This document shows positions 46,319-56,966 of a stretch of 64,000 nt of DNA, one piece after another. Origin of the DNA: Bdellovibrionales bacterium (GTDB lineage Bacteria > Bdellovibrionota > Bdellovibrionia > Bdellovibrionales > JAMPXM01); contig JADJOF010000003.1 in NCBI GenBank assembly GCA_016713885.1, forward strand, positions 124,001 through 188,000. The letters run 5' to 3'. Position 1 is the stretch's first letter; every line of letters begins with the position of its first letter. The position numbers and the translations under genes were made by a program. The notes beneath the pieces were generated by a model. That model saw nothing but the letters and a program-made list of their open reading frames with translations, searched no databases and was not told the origin of the DNA.

Positions 46319-46947
46319 GGTTTTTTCCCAGGAATGGCAAAGCTGACGATTTTATAAGTTGTATCAAAGTAAGAGCCGGCCTGCGTGCCCGCTTTGACTT
46401 CGAGGCCGATCATGCGCGCCGAATCTGAGACCGTCAGAAGTGAGTGACCGACTTCGATGATCTGATTGACGTTGAGATTGGCGAGATGAACTTCAACACC
46501 TTTCTGTTCAACTTCGTTTGGAATGAAGCTGCTCGACTGAGGGCCGCGGTTGTCGAAGGGCGAAATGGATTTGATCTGTTCGGGTGGAATTCTTGCTGCG
46601 ACGATCGCGTTTCGAGAACGGCTCTCGAGTTCGCCAGCTGAGAGTGGTAAAGGCGCGGTTGGAGCCAGAGCCGACCTGCGTTTGGCTCGATAGAGATCGA
46701 GGATGAGATCGCGATTTTCATCGAAGAGGGCGAGGTTGTCGCTGCCGCTGGTGTAGTAGCCCATTGGAATCTGAATCACGATGTAAGCAAATAGAAAGCC
46801 AACCGCCCCCAGCAGAACCTTCTGCATTGACGGATTGAGTGAGTCGTAGCGCTCTTTGAGTTGCATGTAGGCATCGGTCTCTTCGATCGCCGCTTTTGCG
46901 GCCTGTAGCGCTTCGAGAACTCGATCTTTGATATCGTCGACAATCAT
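46315..46947 (-). CDS. gspM: Type II secretion protein GspM
   Basis: Protein of 210 residues with a cytoplasmic helix, one transmembrane segment near residues 44-65 (KVLLGAVGFLFAYIVIQIPMGYY) and a ferredoxin-like periplasmic domain (VEVHLANLNVNQIIEVGHSLL). The layout and its position after gspL match GspM/PilO-like assembly-platform proteins. 35 bases after the gspL stop. Confidence 0.82.
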   Translation of the reverse strand: MIVDDIKDRVLEALQAAKAAIEETDAYMQLKERYDSLNPSMQKVLLGAVGFLFAYIVIQIPMGYYTSGSDNLALFDENRDLILDLYRAKRRSALAPTAPLPLSAGELESRSRNAIVAARIPPEQIKSISPFDNRGPQSSSFIPNEVEQKGVEVHLANLNVNQIIEVGHSLLTVSDSARMIGLEVKAGTQAGSYFDTTYKIVSFAIPGKKP

Positions 46948-46982
46948 GAGGGCCTCAGTATTTTAGACTTCGCGTTTTCGAG

Positions 46983-48683
46983 TTAGCGTTTCCGATTCAC
47001 TTTAAACGAGTAACCAAACGGTGCGCCGGGTGCGCCCTGACGAACACTTGTTGGCGCAGTTTTTTGCAGAGTGCCCGAGCGCGCCATTCCCTGCAGTTCT
47101 TTTTCGAGGCTTGAGAGGATGTCTGCTCCTTGCGTTCGCCCTTCGATCACGACGTCGTCGTTATTGATGCTGAGGCGATCGACATCGAGGCCACGGCCTT
47201 CTTTGGGCGGGAGCTGGACGGGGAGGCGCTCGGACATTTGGAGTAGAATATCGAGTGCCGGAATATGTGAGTCCAGTGCAGCAAGGGTCGTCCGATTTTT
47301 AATCTCGCGCATCTCGGAGTCGATGTACTTTGAGACGCCGTCTGCGGTTGCCTGGGAGCCTTTTAGATTGGCGGCGTTCTTGGCGGCGACAGTGAGCGAC
47401 TCGTCAGAAACGGTTGCGAGATCGAGGGTGATTCCTTCGCGGAACATGGCATAGGCGAGGAAAATCACAAAGACTGAAGCTGCGATTTGAACTGTTGGCT
47501 TCCAGGTTTCCCAGAAGACGCGAACGGTCTCGTTGGTTTGCGCGAATATTCCGCGGCGCAAATTGATGGCTGGATTTTTGGGCTTTCTGAGCCCTTCAAT
47601 GGCAAGGCCGATCGCTGTTCCTGCGGCATTTTCGACTTGTGGACTGGTGTCGATGCGCAGTTGGACTTTGCCAGAGCTGGCGAGAGCGCTGAAGTACTCG
47701 AGTTGATTGACGGGAACTTCAATTGACTGTGTGAGCCAGGGCGCAAAGTTCTGAATCTGCGATGCCGAGCCGGTCAAAAAGATCTCGCGAACGTCAGCGC
47801 CGGCCGTCGTTTTGACGTCGAGAAGCGAGAGCTTCAGTTCGCGCAAAAACGAAGTTGCGGAATCAGTAATGGCCTTATGCATAGCCAGTTGATCTCGCGT
47901 GGCACCAGAGGTGTTGAGGAGAACGAAGCTCTTTGACTGTAAGACCTTGATCGCCTCAATGTGCGGAACTTTAAATGTGGCTTCAATTCCGGTACAGGCA
48001 TCGGCTCCGCCCCATTGGATCGACCGGATCGCCACGGGCTTTGATTGTCGATAGACAATGAGCATCGAGTGAGAATGGCCAATTTGCAGGATCGCGTGGG
48101 CGGGCTGAATCTCGTCGGTACGAATGGTCTCATCGCCGAGCGTGGCTGGCGCAGGGTTCTGTGGAGGTGCGGCTGACCAATTATCGAAGATATTAGAGAG
48201 TGCGAAGCCTTCGGCTGTGACAAGGCCTGGCTCAAAGCCGCCATCGCGGGCCTGGCCGATCGCAGTCTGAATGGGCTCGTGCGGGCAGGCGACGGCGAGA
48301 ACGTCGGCGGCATTCGGAAACATCTCAATTGTTCGGCCGTCGAAAATAGTCTCGGACATGTCAAACGGCACGTCCTCTTCAAGTTCGAAGGGCAGACTTT
48401 TTAGAATCTTCTGACGCTCGCGAAATGGAAAGCGCTTGAGACGAACAGACATAAAGGATTGTGGCACGGCGACAACCCACTTCGTGTCACTTGCCGAGTG
48501 CGTGGCGAGATACTGTGACGAGAAGGCGCGAAGCTTTTCGATGATCTCAAGCGCCTGGTCTTTTGTCGGGTCGGTCGAAAGCGCCATCTCCCAAAACTGG
48601 TTGATTGAGAGACCGCGACTCGTGCTCTCCGCTTCGATGATTTTGATGCTCGATTTTCCAATATCAACGCCGAGACTCTTCAT
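46983..48683 (-). CDS. gspL: Type II secretion protein GspL, PilM-like plus PilN-like
   Basis: Protein of 566 residues. Residues 1-360 form an actin-like domain (MKSLGVDIGKSSIKIIEAE; LPFELEEDVPFD) as in PilM or cytoplasmic GspL; then a single transmembrane helix near residue 400 (IAASVFVIFLAYAMF) and a periplasmic ferredoxin-like PilN/GspL C-terminal domain. It would couple the GspE ATPase to GspM/F. The PilM identity is stronger than for enterobacterial GspL. Confidence 0.87.
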   Translation of the reverse strand: MKSLGVDIGKSSIKIIEAESTSRGLSINQFWEMALSTDPTKDQALEIIEKLRAFSSQYLATHSASDTKWVVAVPQSFMSVRLKRFPFRERQKILKSLPFELEEDVPFDMSETIFDGRTIEMFPNAADVLAVACPHEPIQTAIGQARDGGFEPGLVTAEGFALSNIFDNWSAAPPQNPAPATLGDETIRTDEIQPAHAILQIGHSHSMLIVYRQSKPVAIRSIQWGGADACTGIEATFKVPHIEAIKVLQSKSFVLLNTSGATRDQLAMHKAITDSATSFLRELKLSLLDVKTTAGADVREIFLTGSASQIQNFAPWLTQSIEVPVNQLEYFSALASSGKVQLRIDTSPQVENAAGTAIGLAIEGLRKPKNPAINLRRGIFAQTNETVRVFWETWKPTVQIAASVFVIFLAYAMFREGITLDLATVSDESLTVAAKNAANLKGSQATADGVSKYIDSEMREIKNRTTLAALDSHIPALDILLQMSERLPVQLPPKEGRGLDVDRLSINNDDVVIEGRTQGADILSSLEKELQGMARSGTLQKTAPTSVRQGAPGAPFGYSFKVNRKR

Positions 48684-48705
48684 GTTGTTGCCAGTCTATC
48701 GAAGG

Positions 48706-49998
48706 TCATTGCTCATTCCAATACACAATCTTCGGTCTTTTTAATGGCGCCGGAGTCGCCGCAGGTTTTTGATCTTTTTTTGCGTCTGCAGGCGGTGGGG
48801 TTGGTGTTGGCGTGGGGGCCGCAGCGTTGGGCGTTTTGGTCTTCGCTTGCTCTAGGAGTGCGGCCTCGAGACGCGTTCGAATTTTGTCTTGATCGAAGAC
48901 GATCGCAACGATGTCGCTCTGTGCTTGGCCTGATTTGCCGGTCGATTGAATTTTAAAATTTGTTTCTGGCTCAAAGACCAGGGGGATTTTGCCGCCATCG
49001 GCTGATTCGAATGGATTACCATTGATGCCGATGGAGTTGAGGTAGCCGACAAACTCAGCCTCGTCTTTGAAAGGACCGCGTTTGGGATCTTTTCGATCAT
49101 TTAAGATCCGCTCAACGCGCTCGGGATTGAAGGCCGTGCCGAAGGCAAAGAAGACTTCTTTCGGGGCCTGGTTGACGTTGATACCTTTGGCTCCATAGAG
49201 CGTGAGCGATGGAGCAAGGACCGCATAGAACTCATCCGTCACTCCAATGATCTGATGAAGTTCTTCGAGCGACTTCAGCGGTTGATTGGGCGGGAGCTCG
49301 CCGGTATTGTCTTCGCGGCTATAAAGTGAACTCTCGTCGCCGCCGTTTCGGCCCTCTTTGTCGGCGTCGATCCAGTCGGCGATATTGTTGATGAGTTCTT
49401 GAAAGTTGACGCCCCGATGTCTTCGGCCGAACTCTTCGTCATTCTCCATTCTTGAAGTGAAGATCTGGAGAATTTGATTGTTTGCTGCTTGAGCCATGAT
49501 TTTCGATGGAGAGCCAAGGTCATTGATATCAATCTTGGCACCTTCAGATTCGATCGTTGCAAAGTAGCTCGCCTTGATGGCGCTCATGTCGGAGTTTTTA
49601 ACTGCCTTTTGAATTTGATCCTTGTCGACGGCCGAGGCCTCTTTTGGAATTGGAGGCGGCCAAAGAAAGGGTTGCCGCCAGATTTCGTCGAGGATGGTGG
49701 GATCAGGGAGCATTGCTCCGGCCATGGACTGCGCTTGTTTGAAAATGTGGATGCGCATAAGGCTCATCTCAACGCCGGCGCGAGCCGCCCAATAGGCGCG
49801 AACACGATTCACAGATTGTGTTGTGACGACGTATTCGACGCTGGTTTCGTACATGATTTCAGTGGCAATCACCATGAGGAGCGTAGTTGCAAAGAGTGCA
49901 AGCATGAGGGCCGCGCCAGTTTTGGCGCGCATGATTTGAAAAGAGCGTGAGCCTTGAAGGAGAGTAAAAAAATGGCGCCAGTTTGATTTTCGGTTCAC
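48706..49998 (-). CDS. gspK: Type II secretion minor pseudopilin GspK
   Basis: Large tip pseudopilin of 430 residues. It has a prepilin-like N-terminus (TGAALMLALFATTLLMVIATEI), a long helix, and the alpha-helical insertion domain typical of GspK (NNIADWIDADKEGRNGGDES; GINVNQAPKEV). A Pro/Ala-rich extension at the C-terminus is unusual. The GTG start overlaps the gspJ stop. Confidence 0.87.
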   Translation of the reverse strand: MNRKSNWRHFFTLLQGSRSFQIMRAKTGAALMLALFATTLLMVIATEIMYETSVEYVVTTQSVNRVRAYWAARAGVEMSLMRIHIFKQAQSMAGAMLPDPTILDEIWRQPFLWPPPIPKEASAVDKDQIQKAVKNSDMSAIKASYFATIESEGAKIDINDLGSPSKIMAQAANNQILQIFTSRMENDEEFGRRHRGVNFQELINNIADWIDADKEGRNGGDESSLYSREDNTGELPPNQPLKSLEELHQIIGVTDEFYAVLAPSLTLYGAKGINVNQAPKEVFFAFGTAFNPERVERILNDRKDPKRGPFKDEAEFVGYLNSIGINGNPFESADGGKIPLVFEPETNFKIQSTGKSGQAQSDIVAIVFDQDKIRTRLEAALLEQAKTKTPNAAAPTPTPTPPPADAKKDQKPAATPAPLKRPKIVYWNEQ

Positions 49999-50938
49999 TT
50001 TTGAGCTCCCCCTGGTGGGATCTGGGACTTTCCGATGGTGCCGGCCTCGGTGGTGGACTTATTCTCGCTGGGGTCGATATTGTTGGTAAAGCGGAGCGGC
50101 GCAAGCATTGTCATCGCGTAGGGTTTTGATTTTGGATTGTTCTGATCATGAATAGCCAAAGTGACTTCGACTGCGTCTGGAAAGTTGCCTTTTTTATCGG
50201 ATTTTGTTGAGTCCCATTCGTCGACGAAGTCCGTTTGGCCTGCTTCGATATAGCGCAGTTTAAACGTGGTCACGTTTTGAATGAGCGCCACAGAGTTTTC
50301 GTCGCGCGAAAGGCTGTCGATTTTGAATTCAGTGTCGAGAACAGTTTTTTCAGTTCGAACAAGGCAGCGCGATTGCGACTGTCGCTTGCCTTCTGATCGA
50401 CAGTTTTGCAGTGAGTATGAGATTTTGCCTGATCACTCTCTTGTGCATCCATAAAGCGTCGAACGTGGTTTTTGACCGTGAAAAGAAGGCCATCGCCAGT
50501 GCCGACAAAACCGGTGAGCTGTCGAGGAGTGGGCATTGGTGTTGCTGATGCGAGCGGGTCAGGAGCCTGAGCTTGATCGCTTTTTGAACCGTCGGCGGGT
50601 GCGGCGCCACCAGTCGGAGGCGTGGCACCGTCGGCGGGGGCTGTAGTCTCAGTTTTTTTCTCTGCTGCTGATTTTTTACGGAGCTCAAGGATTTGATTGT
50701 AGGTCGAGACGGTGAAGTCTCGATGGTGAAAGGCAGAAGCGATGTCGCCGGCGATGAGTCGCATGGCATCGCGAAGAGCAGACTCTTCTTCGATTTGCAG
50801 CTGAATCTTCGCTTTGCTCTGTAGGCCAGTTTTGATTGATTGCGCAATCATGACGCTAAGACCTGCAAGAATGACGAGCGCCACCATGATCTCAATAAGA
50901 GTAAAGCCGTGTTCGGAGGAATGGAGGCGAGGTTTCAT
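49995..50938 (-). CDS. gspJ: Type II secretion minor pseudopilin GspJ (one frameshift)
   Basis: Prepilin with leader HSSEHG/FTLIEIMVALVILAGL, a helix, a Pro/Ala/Thr-rich insertion (residues about 85-140) and the GspJ beta domain (QLTGFVGTGDGLLFTVKNH). At about 50425 the frame is lost; adding one base to the A run in GGCAAAATC gives KISYSLQN and RTEKTVLDTEFKID and continues to the stop at 49995. Corrected length about 314 residues. ATG 50938 lies one base after the gspI stop. Confidence 0.85.
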
Positions 50939-50939
50939 C

Positions 50940-51482
50940 TTAGCCGCCCATTCCCGATGGAAGACCACTGATTGAGAGCGGCTTTGTGTAGTCCATGAAA
51001 TAGGTTGAAATCGACTGCCTGATCTCTTTCTTTTTTCCTTTTTGGCTCTGGTAGATGACGGTCACAGTCACTTCTTTAACTGCCGTTTTCATATACTCAG
51101 AGACGGTTTTGGCAATCAGTGCTGCGATCTCGTTATTTTTCGTGTTGCCGTCGCTCCGACCGCCAATCAGACCCGAAAGATCGGGCATTTCGAATTCTCT
51201 AGAACGCATTTCCCAGCGGTAGCCCGTATAGGGGCCTTCAAATTCTCCGCCGTCGTCTTCCTTGATTTCAGTGAGCGGCTTTCCGCGGTACTCGAGGTCG
51301 ATCTCGGTGATTTTTCTTTCAAGAAGGAGTGCTATATTGGAATTCATGCGCGCCTTTTCGATGCGCATGAGGTTGCCGCTCCACGAATTGCCTATGACGA
51401 TGAGGGCACCCACCATAATCATCATCGCGATGACGGTTTCAATGAGCGTAAATCCGGCTTGCGAGTTTTCTGGTCGCGTCAC
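50940..51482 (-). CDS. gspI: Type II secretion minor pseudopilin GspI
   Basis: Prepilin-like protein of 180 residues: leader ending QAG/FTLIETVIAMMIMVGALIVI, then a charged alpha/beta domain (WEMRSREFEMPDL; VTVTVIYQSQKGKK). The GTG start overlaps the gspH stop. The order G-H-I-J-K supports the name. Confidence 0.8.
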   Translation of the reverse strand: MTRPENSQAGFTLIETVIAMMIMVGALIVIGNSWSGNLMRIEKARMNSNIALLLERKITEIDLEYRGKPLTEIKEDDGGEFEGPYTGYRWEMRSREFEMPDLSGLIGGRSDGNTKNNEIAALIAKTVSEYMKTAVKEVTVTVIYQSQKGKKKEIRQSISTYFMDYTKPLSISGLPSGMGG

Positions 51483-52090
51483 TGCCCCCTCAGGTCTTTC
51501 AGGCTGACTTTGCGGTTGATGATTTCCGCTGAGCCGGTGAGGGGGTGAATGACGACGCTCCATGCAAGCGCCTTGCGGTCGCCGATCTTGATGACGGCCT
51601 CATCCGAGAGTCCCTGTGGCAGAAAGTTCACATAGGCGATACCTTGCGTGATCTCTTTTTTGCGACCCGCAATTTCAACACCCTCAAAAACGAGACCTGT
51701 TGTGAGTTTTGCCTCGCCGAACTTCGGGTCCTTTTCAAACTTAGCGCGTTTTCCGACGATGTCTTGTTTTTGCGAATCGGTGAGTTTGCTGAGTTCCTCT
51801 TCCTGGACTTCTGAGAGTTGAAGCGCAACTCCGGGAGCGCTTTCGATCCAGAAGCGATGACCGTTTTCGTCATCCATCATAATGGCCAGGCGGTAGGTCG
51901 AGTGCTGAAGCTTTGCGGCGGTTCGGATTTCGCGCGTTTGAATGGCGAATTTGCGAATCTGCGACCTACGGTTTTCGCTTGGATTGAAGAGCTTAGTTCC
52001 ACCGATCGCCATGATGCCGACGATGATCACAATGACCACCATCACTTCGATAAGAGTAAAGCCGCGCTGTCCAGTCGATGGAGTTCTCAC
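51479..52090 (-). CDS. gspH: Type II secretion minor pseudopilin GspH
   Basis: Prepilin-like protein of about 203 residues with leader TGQRG/FTLIEVMVVIVIIVGIM and a beta-rich C-terminal domain (STYRLAIMMDDENGHRFWIE). GTG 52090 has GGAG closely upstream; TTG 52120 is an alternative that gives an oddly long leader. Next to gspG. Confidence 0.8.
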   Translation of the reverse strand: MRTPSTGQRGFTLIEVMVVIVIIVGIMAIGGTKLFNPSENRRSQIRKFAIQTREIRTAAKLQHSTYRLAIMMDDENGHRFWIESAPGVALQLSEVQEEELSKLTDSQKQDIVGKRAKFEKDPKFGEAKLTTGLVFEGVEIAGRKKEITQGIAYVNFLPQGLSDEAVIKIGDRKALAWSVVIHPLTGSAEIINRKVSLKDLRGQ

Positions 52091-52147
52091 GGCTCCATCG
52101 TAGCACGGACTAGGGTTCAAATATCAATCGGCGAATCGAGCTGATTC

Positions 52148-52633
52148 TCAGTCCGGATCCGTACTAAGAAGGTCTTTTTCGGCACCAGTGCCGCCGGCCC
52201 GGGCTTTTTTGCCAAGACTTTTCAAAACAAAAGATGAGCCATCTGATTCGTAGATCAACGGTTTCTTCCAGGCGTCTTTTGGAATGTCTTTTAGATACGG
52301 TTCTGGTCCCCAATTGGGGCATACGTCTTTACCGGGGTCTTGAACTAGCGCCTGTAGACCTTGCTCCGTAGTGGGATAGTTGCCGCAGGTCGAATTGTAC
52401 ATTTCAAGCTGCTGAGAAACTTGTTTGAATTGAATCTTAGTTTGTTGCACCTCTGAGTTTGCAAGGCTTGTAAAAACAGTCCTGCCGAGAGTTGCAAGGA
52501 GTCCACCGATAATGACGATAACGACCATGATCTCGATCAGGGTCATACCTCTTGAGTTGAGTTTGAATCGGACTCCGAGTGAAGAACGCGAGAGAGGGGT
52601 CATGAGTTTATGCGGAGTCGTTTTTGTGGTCAT
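52148..52633 (-). CDS. gspG: Type II secretion major pseudopilin GspG
   Basis: Major pseudopilin of 161 residues: leader ending NSRG/MTLIEIMVVIVIIGGL, long helix, then the GspG signature YPTTEQGLQALVQDP, with WKKPLIYESDG. A cysteine pair (TCGNYP and VCPNWG) is present. ATG 52633 is chosen because it gives a normal prepilin; the leader is still rather long (about 30 residues). Confidence 0.92.
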   Translation of the reverse strand: MTTKTTPHKLMTPLSRSSLGVRFKLNSRGMTLIEIMVVIVIIGGLLATLGRTVFTSLANSEVQQTKIQFKQVSQQLEMYNSTCGNYPTTEQGLQALVQDPGKDVCPNWGPEPYLKDIPKDAWKKPLIYESDGSSFVLKSLGKKARAGGTGAEKDLLSTDPD

Positions 52634-52749
52634 TGCGTTGGTGTCCTTTCCGATAGGGGGATCGGTGGCTCGTAGAATACGACGTCTCGTCGTTTCGCTC
52701 AAGAATGCGTTACCTGATTTTTCACAGCACAAGGCGTCCAGACCAAGGT

Positions 52750-53967
52750 CTAGCCACTGCCAAGGTTCGACATCTCAAAGATGGGCACCATGATTGAAAA
52801 TACGACGCTTCCAATCAGCGCCCCCATCACGACAATCAGAAGTGGTCCGAGAGCTGAGGTGAGGCCTTCGATTTCGGTTTCGACTTGAAAATCAAAGCTA
52901 TTGCTGACTTGTGTGAGCATGCCTTCGAGTTCGCCTGTTTTTTCGCCAATCGCGATCATGTGAATGACGATTGGAAAGAACTGTCCGGATTTTTTAAGGG
53001 GAGCGGCGATCGATTCACCCTCGCGAATATTATCGCGAGCCTCTTCAATGGCTTTGGCGAGGACAGAGTTTCCGACCACGTTTTTTACGATATCCATGGC
53101 TTGGAGCATTGCAACGCCGCCTGTCAGCAGCGTTGCGAGAGTGCGGGTAAATCGGGCCACGGCAATCATGCGAGCGAGTCGGCCGATGAGCGGAAGTTTG
53201 AGAACAATCTGGTCCCATTGCTTTGAACCACTGGGGGAATTCTTCCAGGAGCGGAACATAAAATACGCAAAGACGCCGGCGATCAGAAGCGGTAGCCAGT
53301 AGTCGACGAAGATGCCGCTCGTCCCGATGACAAGTTTTGTGTACCAGGGGGAGCTCCATCTCGGCGCTATCAAAAATAGAAGTCATCTTAGGGACGACGA
53401 AGATGAAGATCACGCCGAGCATAGCGACTAAGAATACGGTCATGATGATCGGATAGAGAACAGCTGTTCGGACTTTTGAAACCAGTGCATTCTGCGCTTC
53501 GGTGAACTCGGCCAGGCGAATCAGAATGGTGTCAAGGGTTCCAGTGGCTTCGCCGGCCTTGCACATCGTGATAAAGATATGCGAAAAAATATTAGGGTAT
53601 TTCGCAAGCGCCTTATGCAGTGTTGACCCTTCGTTGACCTGGTTTTTGATATCGCTGACGGCGACTTTGAGAATCGGGTTTTCCATTTGGTCGGCGACAG
53701 CAATGAGCGAGTCGACAAGCGGAATGCCAGCTTTGAGAAGTGTTGCAAGCTGACGGGTCAGATTGGCGACCTCGTTGATGGCAACAGAGCCTGTGGCGCG
53801 TCCGGTGTTGTGTTTGGCCTCGGCGCGAGTCTTGTCTCTTTGATGTCAGTAACGAAAATGCCGTCTTTTTTAAGTTTCGCTCGTGCGTTGCGCGCGTTGT
53901 CGGAGTCGATCGTCCCGCGAACGTTCTTTCCTGCTTTGTTGAGACCTTTGTATTCAAAAACCGGCAT
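52750..53967 (-). CDS. gspF: Type II secretion inner-membrane protein GspF (two frameshifts)
   Basis: Assembly-platform protein with two repeated T2SSF domains and three membrane helices. N-terminus MPVFEYKGLNKAGKNVRGTID is typical. Breaks: near 53840, where one added base gives KEDKTRAEAKHNTGRATG, and at the C run near 53350, where five C should be four, giving AEMELPWYTKLVIG. With these corrections the protein is 405 residues, exactly the usual length. It lies on the far side of the interrupting plus-strand gene from gspE, so gspF-N need their own promoter or readthrough. Confidence 0.9.
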
Positions 53968-54089
53968 AGTCTAAGTGTGACCAGTCGCTTGCAGGGTGGC
54001 AAGTCTCGACTGTTGAACGAACGCGAATCAATTCGACATTGCTTTGCTTGCGATCGACCGGGAAAATACGGTGAGCGAAGAGGGGTGTC

Positions 54090-55265
54090 GTGAATCGGCG
54101 TCAGTTTGTACTCATCGGCGGGATCTCGCTTGTGGCAGGAGCGTCAGTGGCCCTTTGGGGGCGTTCTGGGCTGCCTCTTCACTATGCCGCAGCGGGACGG
54201 CCCGTGCAGTCTGGGCGCGGGCGCCTACTTGTGACCTATGATTTCAATCCTGGGACGCTTACTAACTATTTTGATAGTCCGAGCAAATCGGGCCTGTTGA
54301 TTTTGGATCTTGATCGAGAGATCGGTCAGGTCCTGACGACTCCATTCAACATTCACTCGGTTGAGGTCTTTGGTGAGCGGCTTGAGCGGGGTTTCGGTAC
54401 CAGTAAGTACGGCGAAAGTATCGCCGAGTTTGATCTTGAAGATTTCACTGTCGTTCGTAAGAGCCGGCTCGGAAGCGACTGGATTTTAATGGGGCATCTC
54501 ACGATGCTTCCAGGCGGAGTGACGCTTGCGGCGACGGCGGCCAAGGATGATCCGCAAGGTGGCGCTCCGGAATGTGCGCTGGCGCTGATTGATGTTCAAA
54601 CTCTTGAGTTGCAAGACGTCATTCCGCTTCCCAAAAAAAATCCATCTTATCATGATTGCAAGGTGTATGCGCTCGAACAGAATCGCGTTGTGACCACGGG
54701 TGGGGATAGTCTCTATCTGATCGACACTAAGGCCAAGACGATTGAGGCGCGGTCGGTTGACGGTGTTGCGAGTGATTCAGGGCTTCGGCATTTTTCTATT
54801 TCTCGCGACGGAAAAATCGGAATTCAGTGCAACCAGATGAACGATGTTGATCAGCCGACATGGACGTATGGTCGAGCAGAGGTGGCGCGTTTTGGAGTCA
54901 AGGGCGAGTCGCTTTTGGTGCGCCCTCCGGAGATTCTGCGGCCTGAGTTTGAAAGAGAAGTCATGGACGTCGTCTTTGATGCAAAGGGCGAGAATTTTGG
55001 CGTTGTCCTCCAGGGCGCTGGAGCCGTCTATTTTTTCGATGCTCAGTCGGGCGTGCTCAGGCGTCAGGTGGCGATGAAGAATGCGGTTCGAATGGTGCTG
55101 ACAAATGATGGTCGTCATTTTGTGGTCGTGACGCTCGGAGGTGTTCAGTATATCGAGGCCGCGACACTTTTGCATCGCCCCGAGCTTGCGCAGTTCGCTC
55201 CCTTTTTTGCGCCGCTCTTTTCGGGCGGCAAGCCGCCAACGTTTGCGCATGTGACGCTCACATAG
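54090..55265 (+). CDS. DUF1513-like exported beta-propeller protein
   Basis: Protein of 391 residues with a twin-arginine-like leader (MNRRQFVLIGGISLVAGASVA), suggesting Tat export. The rest is a repeated beta-strand pattern like a seven-bladed propeller, with segments such as NIHSVEVFGERLERGFGTSKYGES and SDSGLRHFSISRDGK. It matches the general plan of DUF1513 proteins, which occur near iron-uptake genes; none are here. Start is GTG with GAGGGG upstream. It is transcribed against the gsp cluster and splits it between gspE and gspF. Confidence 0.65.
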   Translation: MNRRQFVLIGGISLVAGASVALWGRSGLPLHYAAAGRPVQSGRGRLLVTYDFNPGTLTNYFDSPSKSGLLILDLDREIGQVLTTPFNIHSVEVFGERLERGFGTSKYGESIAEFDLEDFTVVRKSRLGSDWILMGHLTMLPGGVTLAATAAKDDPQGGAPECALALIDVQTLELQDVIPLPKKNPSYHDCKVYALEQNRVVTTGGDSLYLIDTKAKTIEARSVDGVASDSGLRHFSISRDGKIGIQCNQMNDVDQPTWTYGRAEVARFGVKGESLLVRPPEILRPEFEREVMDVVFDAKGENFGVVLQGAGAVYFFDAQSGVLRRQVAMKNAVRMVLTNDGRHFVVVTLGGVQYIEAATLLHRPELAQFAPFFAPLFSGGKPPTFAHVTLT

Positions 55266-55272
55266 CGGCGGC

Positions 55273-56965
55273 CTAAAGGTCGATTTGCGTATTGGAGAGA
55301 ACCTCTTCGATCGTCGTGATGCCTTTCAGCACTTTCTCGACTCCGTGATCGCGGAAGGTCTTCATCCCGAGCTCAAGCGCACGTTTCTTGATCGTGCCGC
55401 CGTCTTTGCGTTGCATAATGAGCGAGCGAATCTCGTCGTTCACGAGCATGAGCTCTTGAATGTTGGTTCGTCCCAAGTAGCCCTTGCCGTTGCAGTGCTC
55501 GCAGCCCATGGCGCGGTATACAGTTGCGCCGCGAGTGGCTTCGCGAGTCAGGCCCAGTGATGTGAGGTCAACATCAGTTGGGACGTGTGGCGCTTTGCAG
55601 TGTGGGCAAAGAACGCGGACCAGTCGCTGCGAGATCACGCCAAGCAGAGAGGTTGCGATAAGAAATGGCTCGCAGCCCATGTCCATCAAACGAGGGAAGG
55701 CGCCAGCGGCGTCGTTCGTGTGCAGTGTTGAAAACACCAGGTGGCCGGTGAGCGAGGCTTGAATGGCAAGCTCGGCGGTCTCAAGATCTCGAATCTCTCC
55801 AATCATGATCACATCAGGGTCTTGACGAAGGAAGCTTCGAAGTCCCGTTGAGAAATTCAGACCAATTTTAGAGTTCACTTGAACTTGGCCGATGCCGTGG
55901 ATTCGTTGTTCCACTGGATCTTCAACGGTCAGGATATTGATCTGCGCGTTATTGATCTTTGAAAGACACGCGTACAGTGTTGTCGACTTACCGGAACCTG
56001 TCGGGCCTGTGACCAGAATAATGCCGTAGGTGCGAAGCAAAAGGTCTTCGCGAAGCGCGGTGAGAGTCTCGTCGTTAAAGCCAAGCTGTTCGAGCTGCAG
56101 GACGACATTCGAGCGATCTTGAAGACGCATGACCAGGCGTTCGCCAAAAGCCGTCGGTACGGTCGAGAGACGAACGTCGATGTCTTTACCGCCAAGCTTT
56201 AATGGAATGCGACCATCTTGCGGAAGGCGTTTTTCGGCGATGTTGAGATTTCCCATAACCTTGATGCGCGAGGTGATGGCGTTTTGCAGCTTCTTTGGTG
56301 GCTTGAAAATATCAAACAGAACACCGTCGATTCGAAAGCGAACGACCATATCGCGCTCATAGGGCTCGATGTGAATATCGCTGGCTTTTTCTTTGACCGC
56401 ACGAAAGAGCAAGGTGTTGACGAGTTTAATGACCGGCGCATCGTCGTCGCCAGCGTCGAGAAGATCGACGATTGGCTCATCGAGGTCGAACTCTTCCTGG
56501 TCGATTTCATCAAGCCCTTGAAGAGCTGAGGTGCTTCGCTCGTAGACCTTATTGATCGCATCGATGATGCGCGGCTTTGAGGTCATGAGCGGAACAGTGC
56601 GCTTTTTAAAGATGACGCGCAGATCGTCCATCACTCGGGTATTGAGTGGATTGGTGATCAAGAACTTGAACGGAGTTCCGATCTTCGCGAAAAGGGAGGA
56701 CCTCATGTTTTTTTGCAAAACCAATCGGGATATCGCGAACCAGATCCGAATTGATCTCGCTCACCGGAATTTCTTTGATGTAGGTGAGGCCCATTTGGCT
56801 TGCCAGCTCGGTCAGGATTTCATCTGTTGAACTGCCCTCTTTGCGCGCGAGCCAATCGCGAATCGGTGTGCCGATTGTCGAGGGCTGCGAGAGGAGCAGG
56901 GTGACCTGCTCTTCTGAAAGACTGGTGTTCTTGATGAGAACGCTGTCGAGCTGAATAGAAGCCAT
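55273..56965 (-). CDS. gspE: Type II secretion ATPase GspE (one frameshift)
   Basis: Hexameric cytoplasmic ATPase powering pseudopilus assembly. N-terminal N1E domain (TLLLSQPSTIGTPIRDWL-like region), then SDIHIEPYERD, Walker A GPTGSGKSTT, VEDPVEQ, Walker B MIGEIRDLETAE and a CxxC...CxxC zinc module (CPHCKAP / CEHCNGKGY). The frames join near 56698 if a run of four T is read as three, giving LPFAKIGTPFKFLITNPLN and 563 residues. Its ATG is one base past the gspD stop. The DUF1513-like gene ends 7 bases from its stop, tail to tail. Confidence 0.95.
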
Positions 56966-56966
56966 A

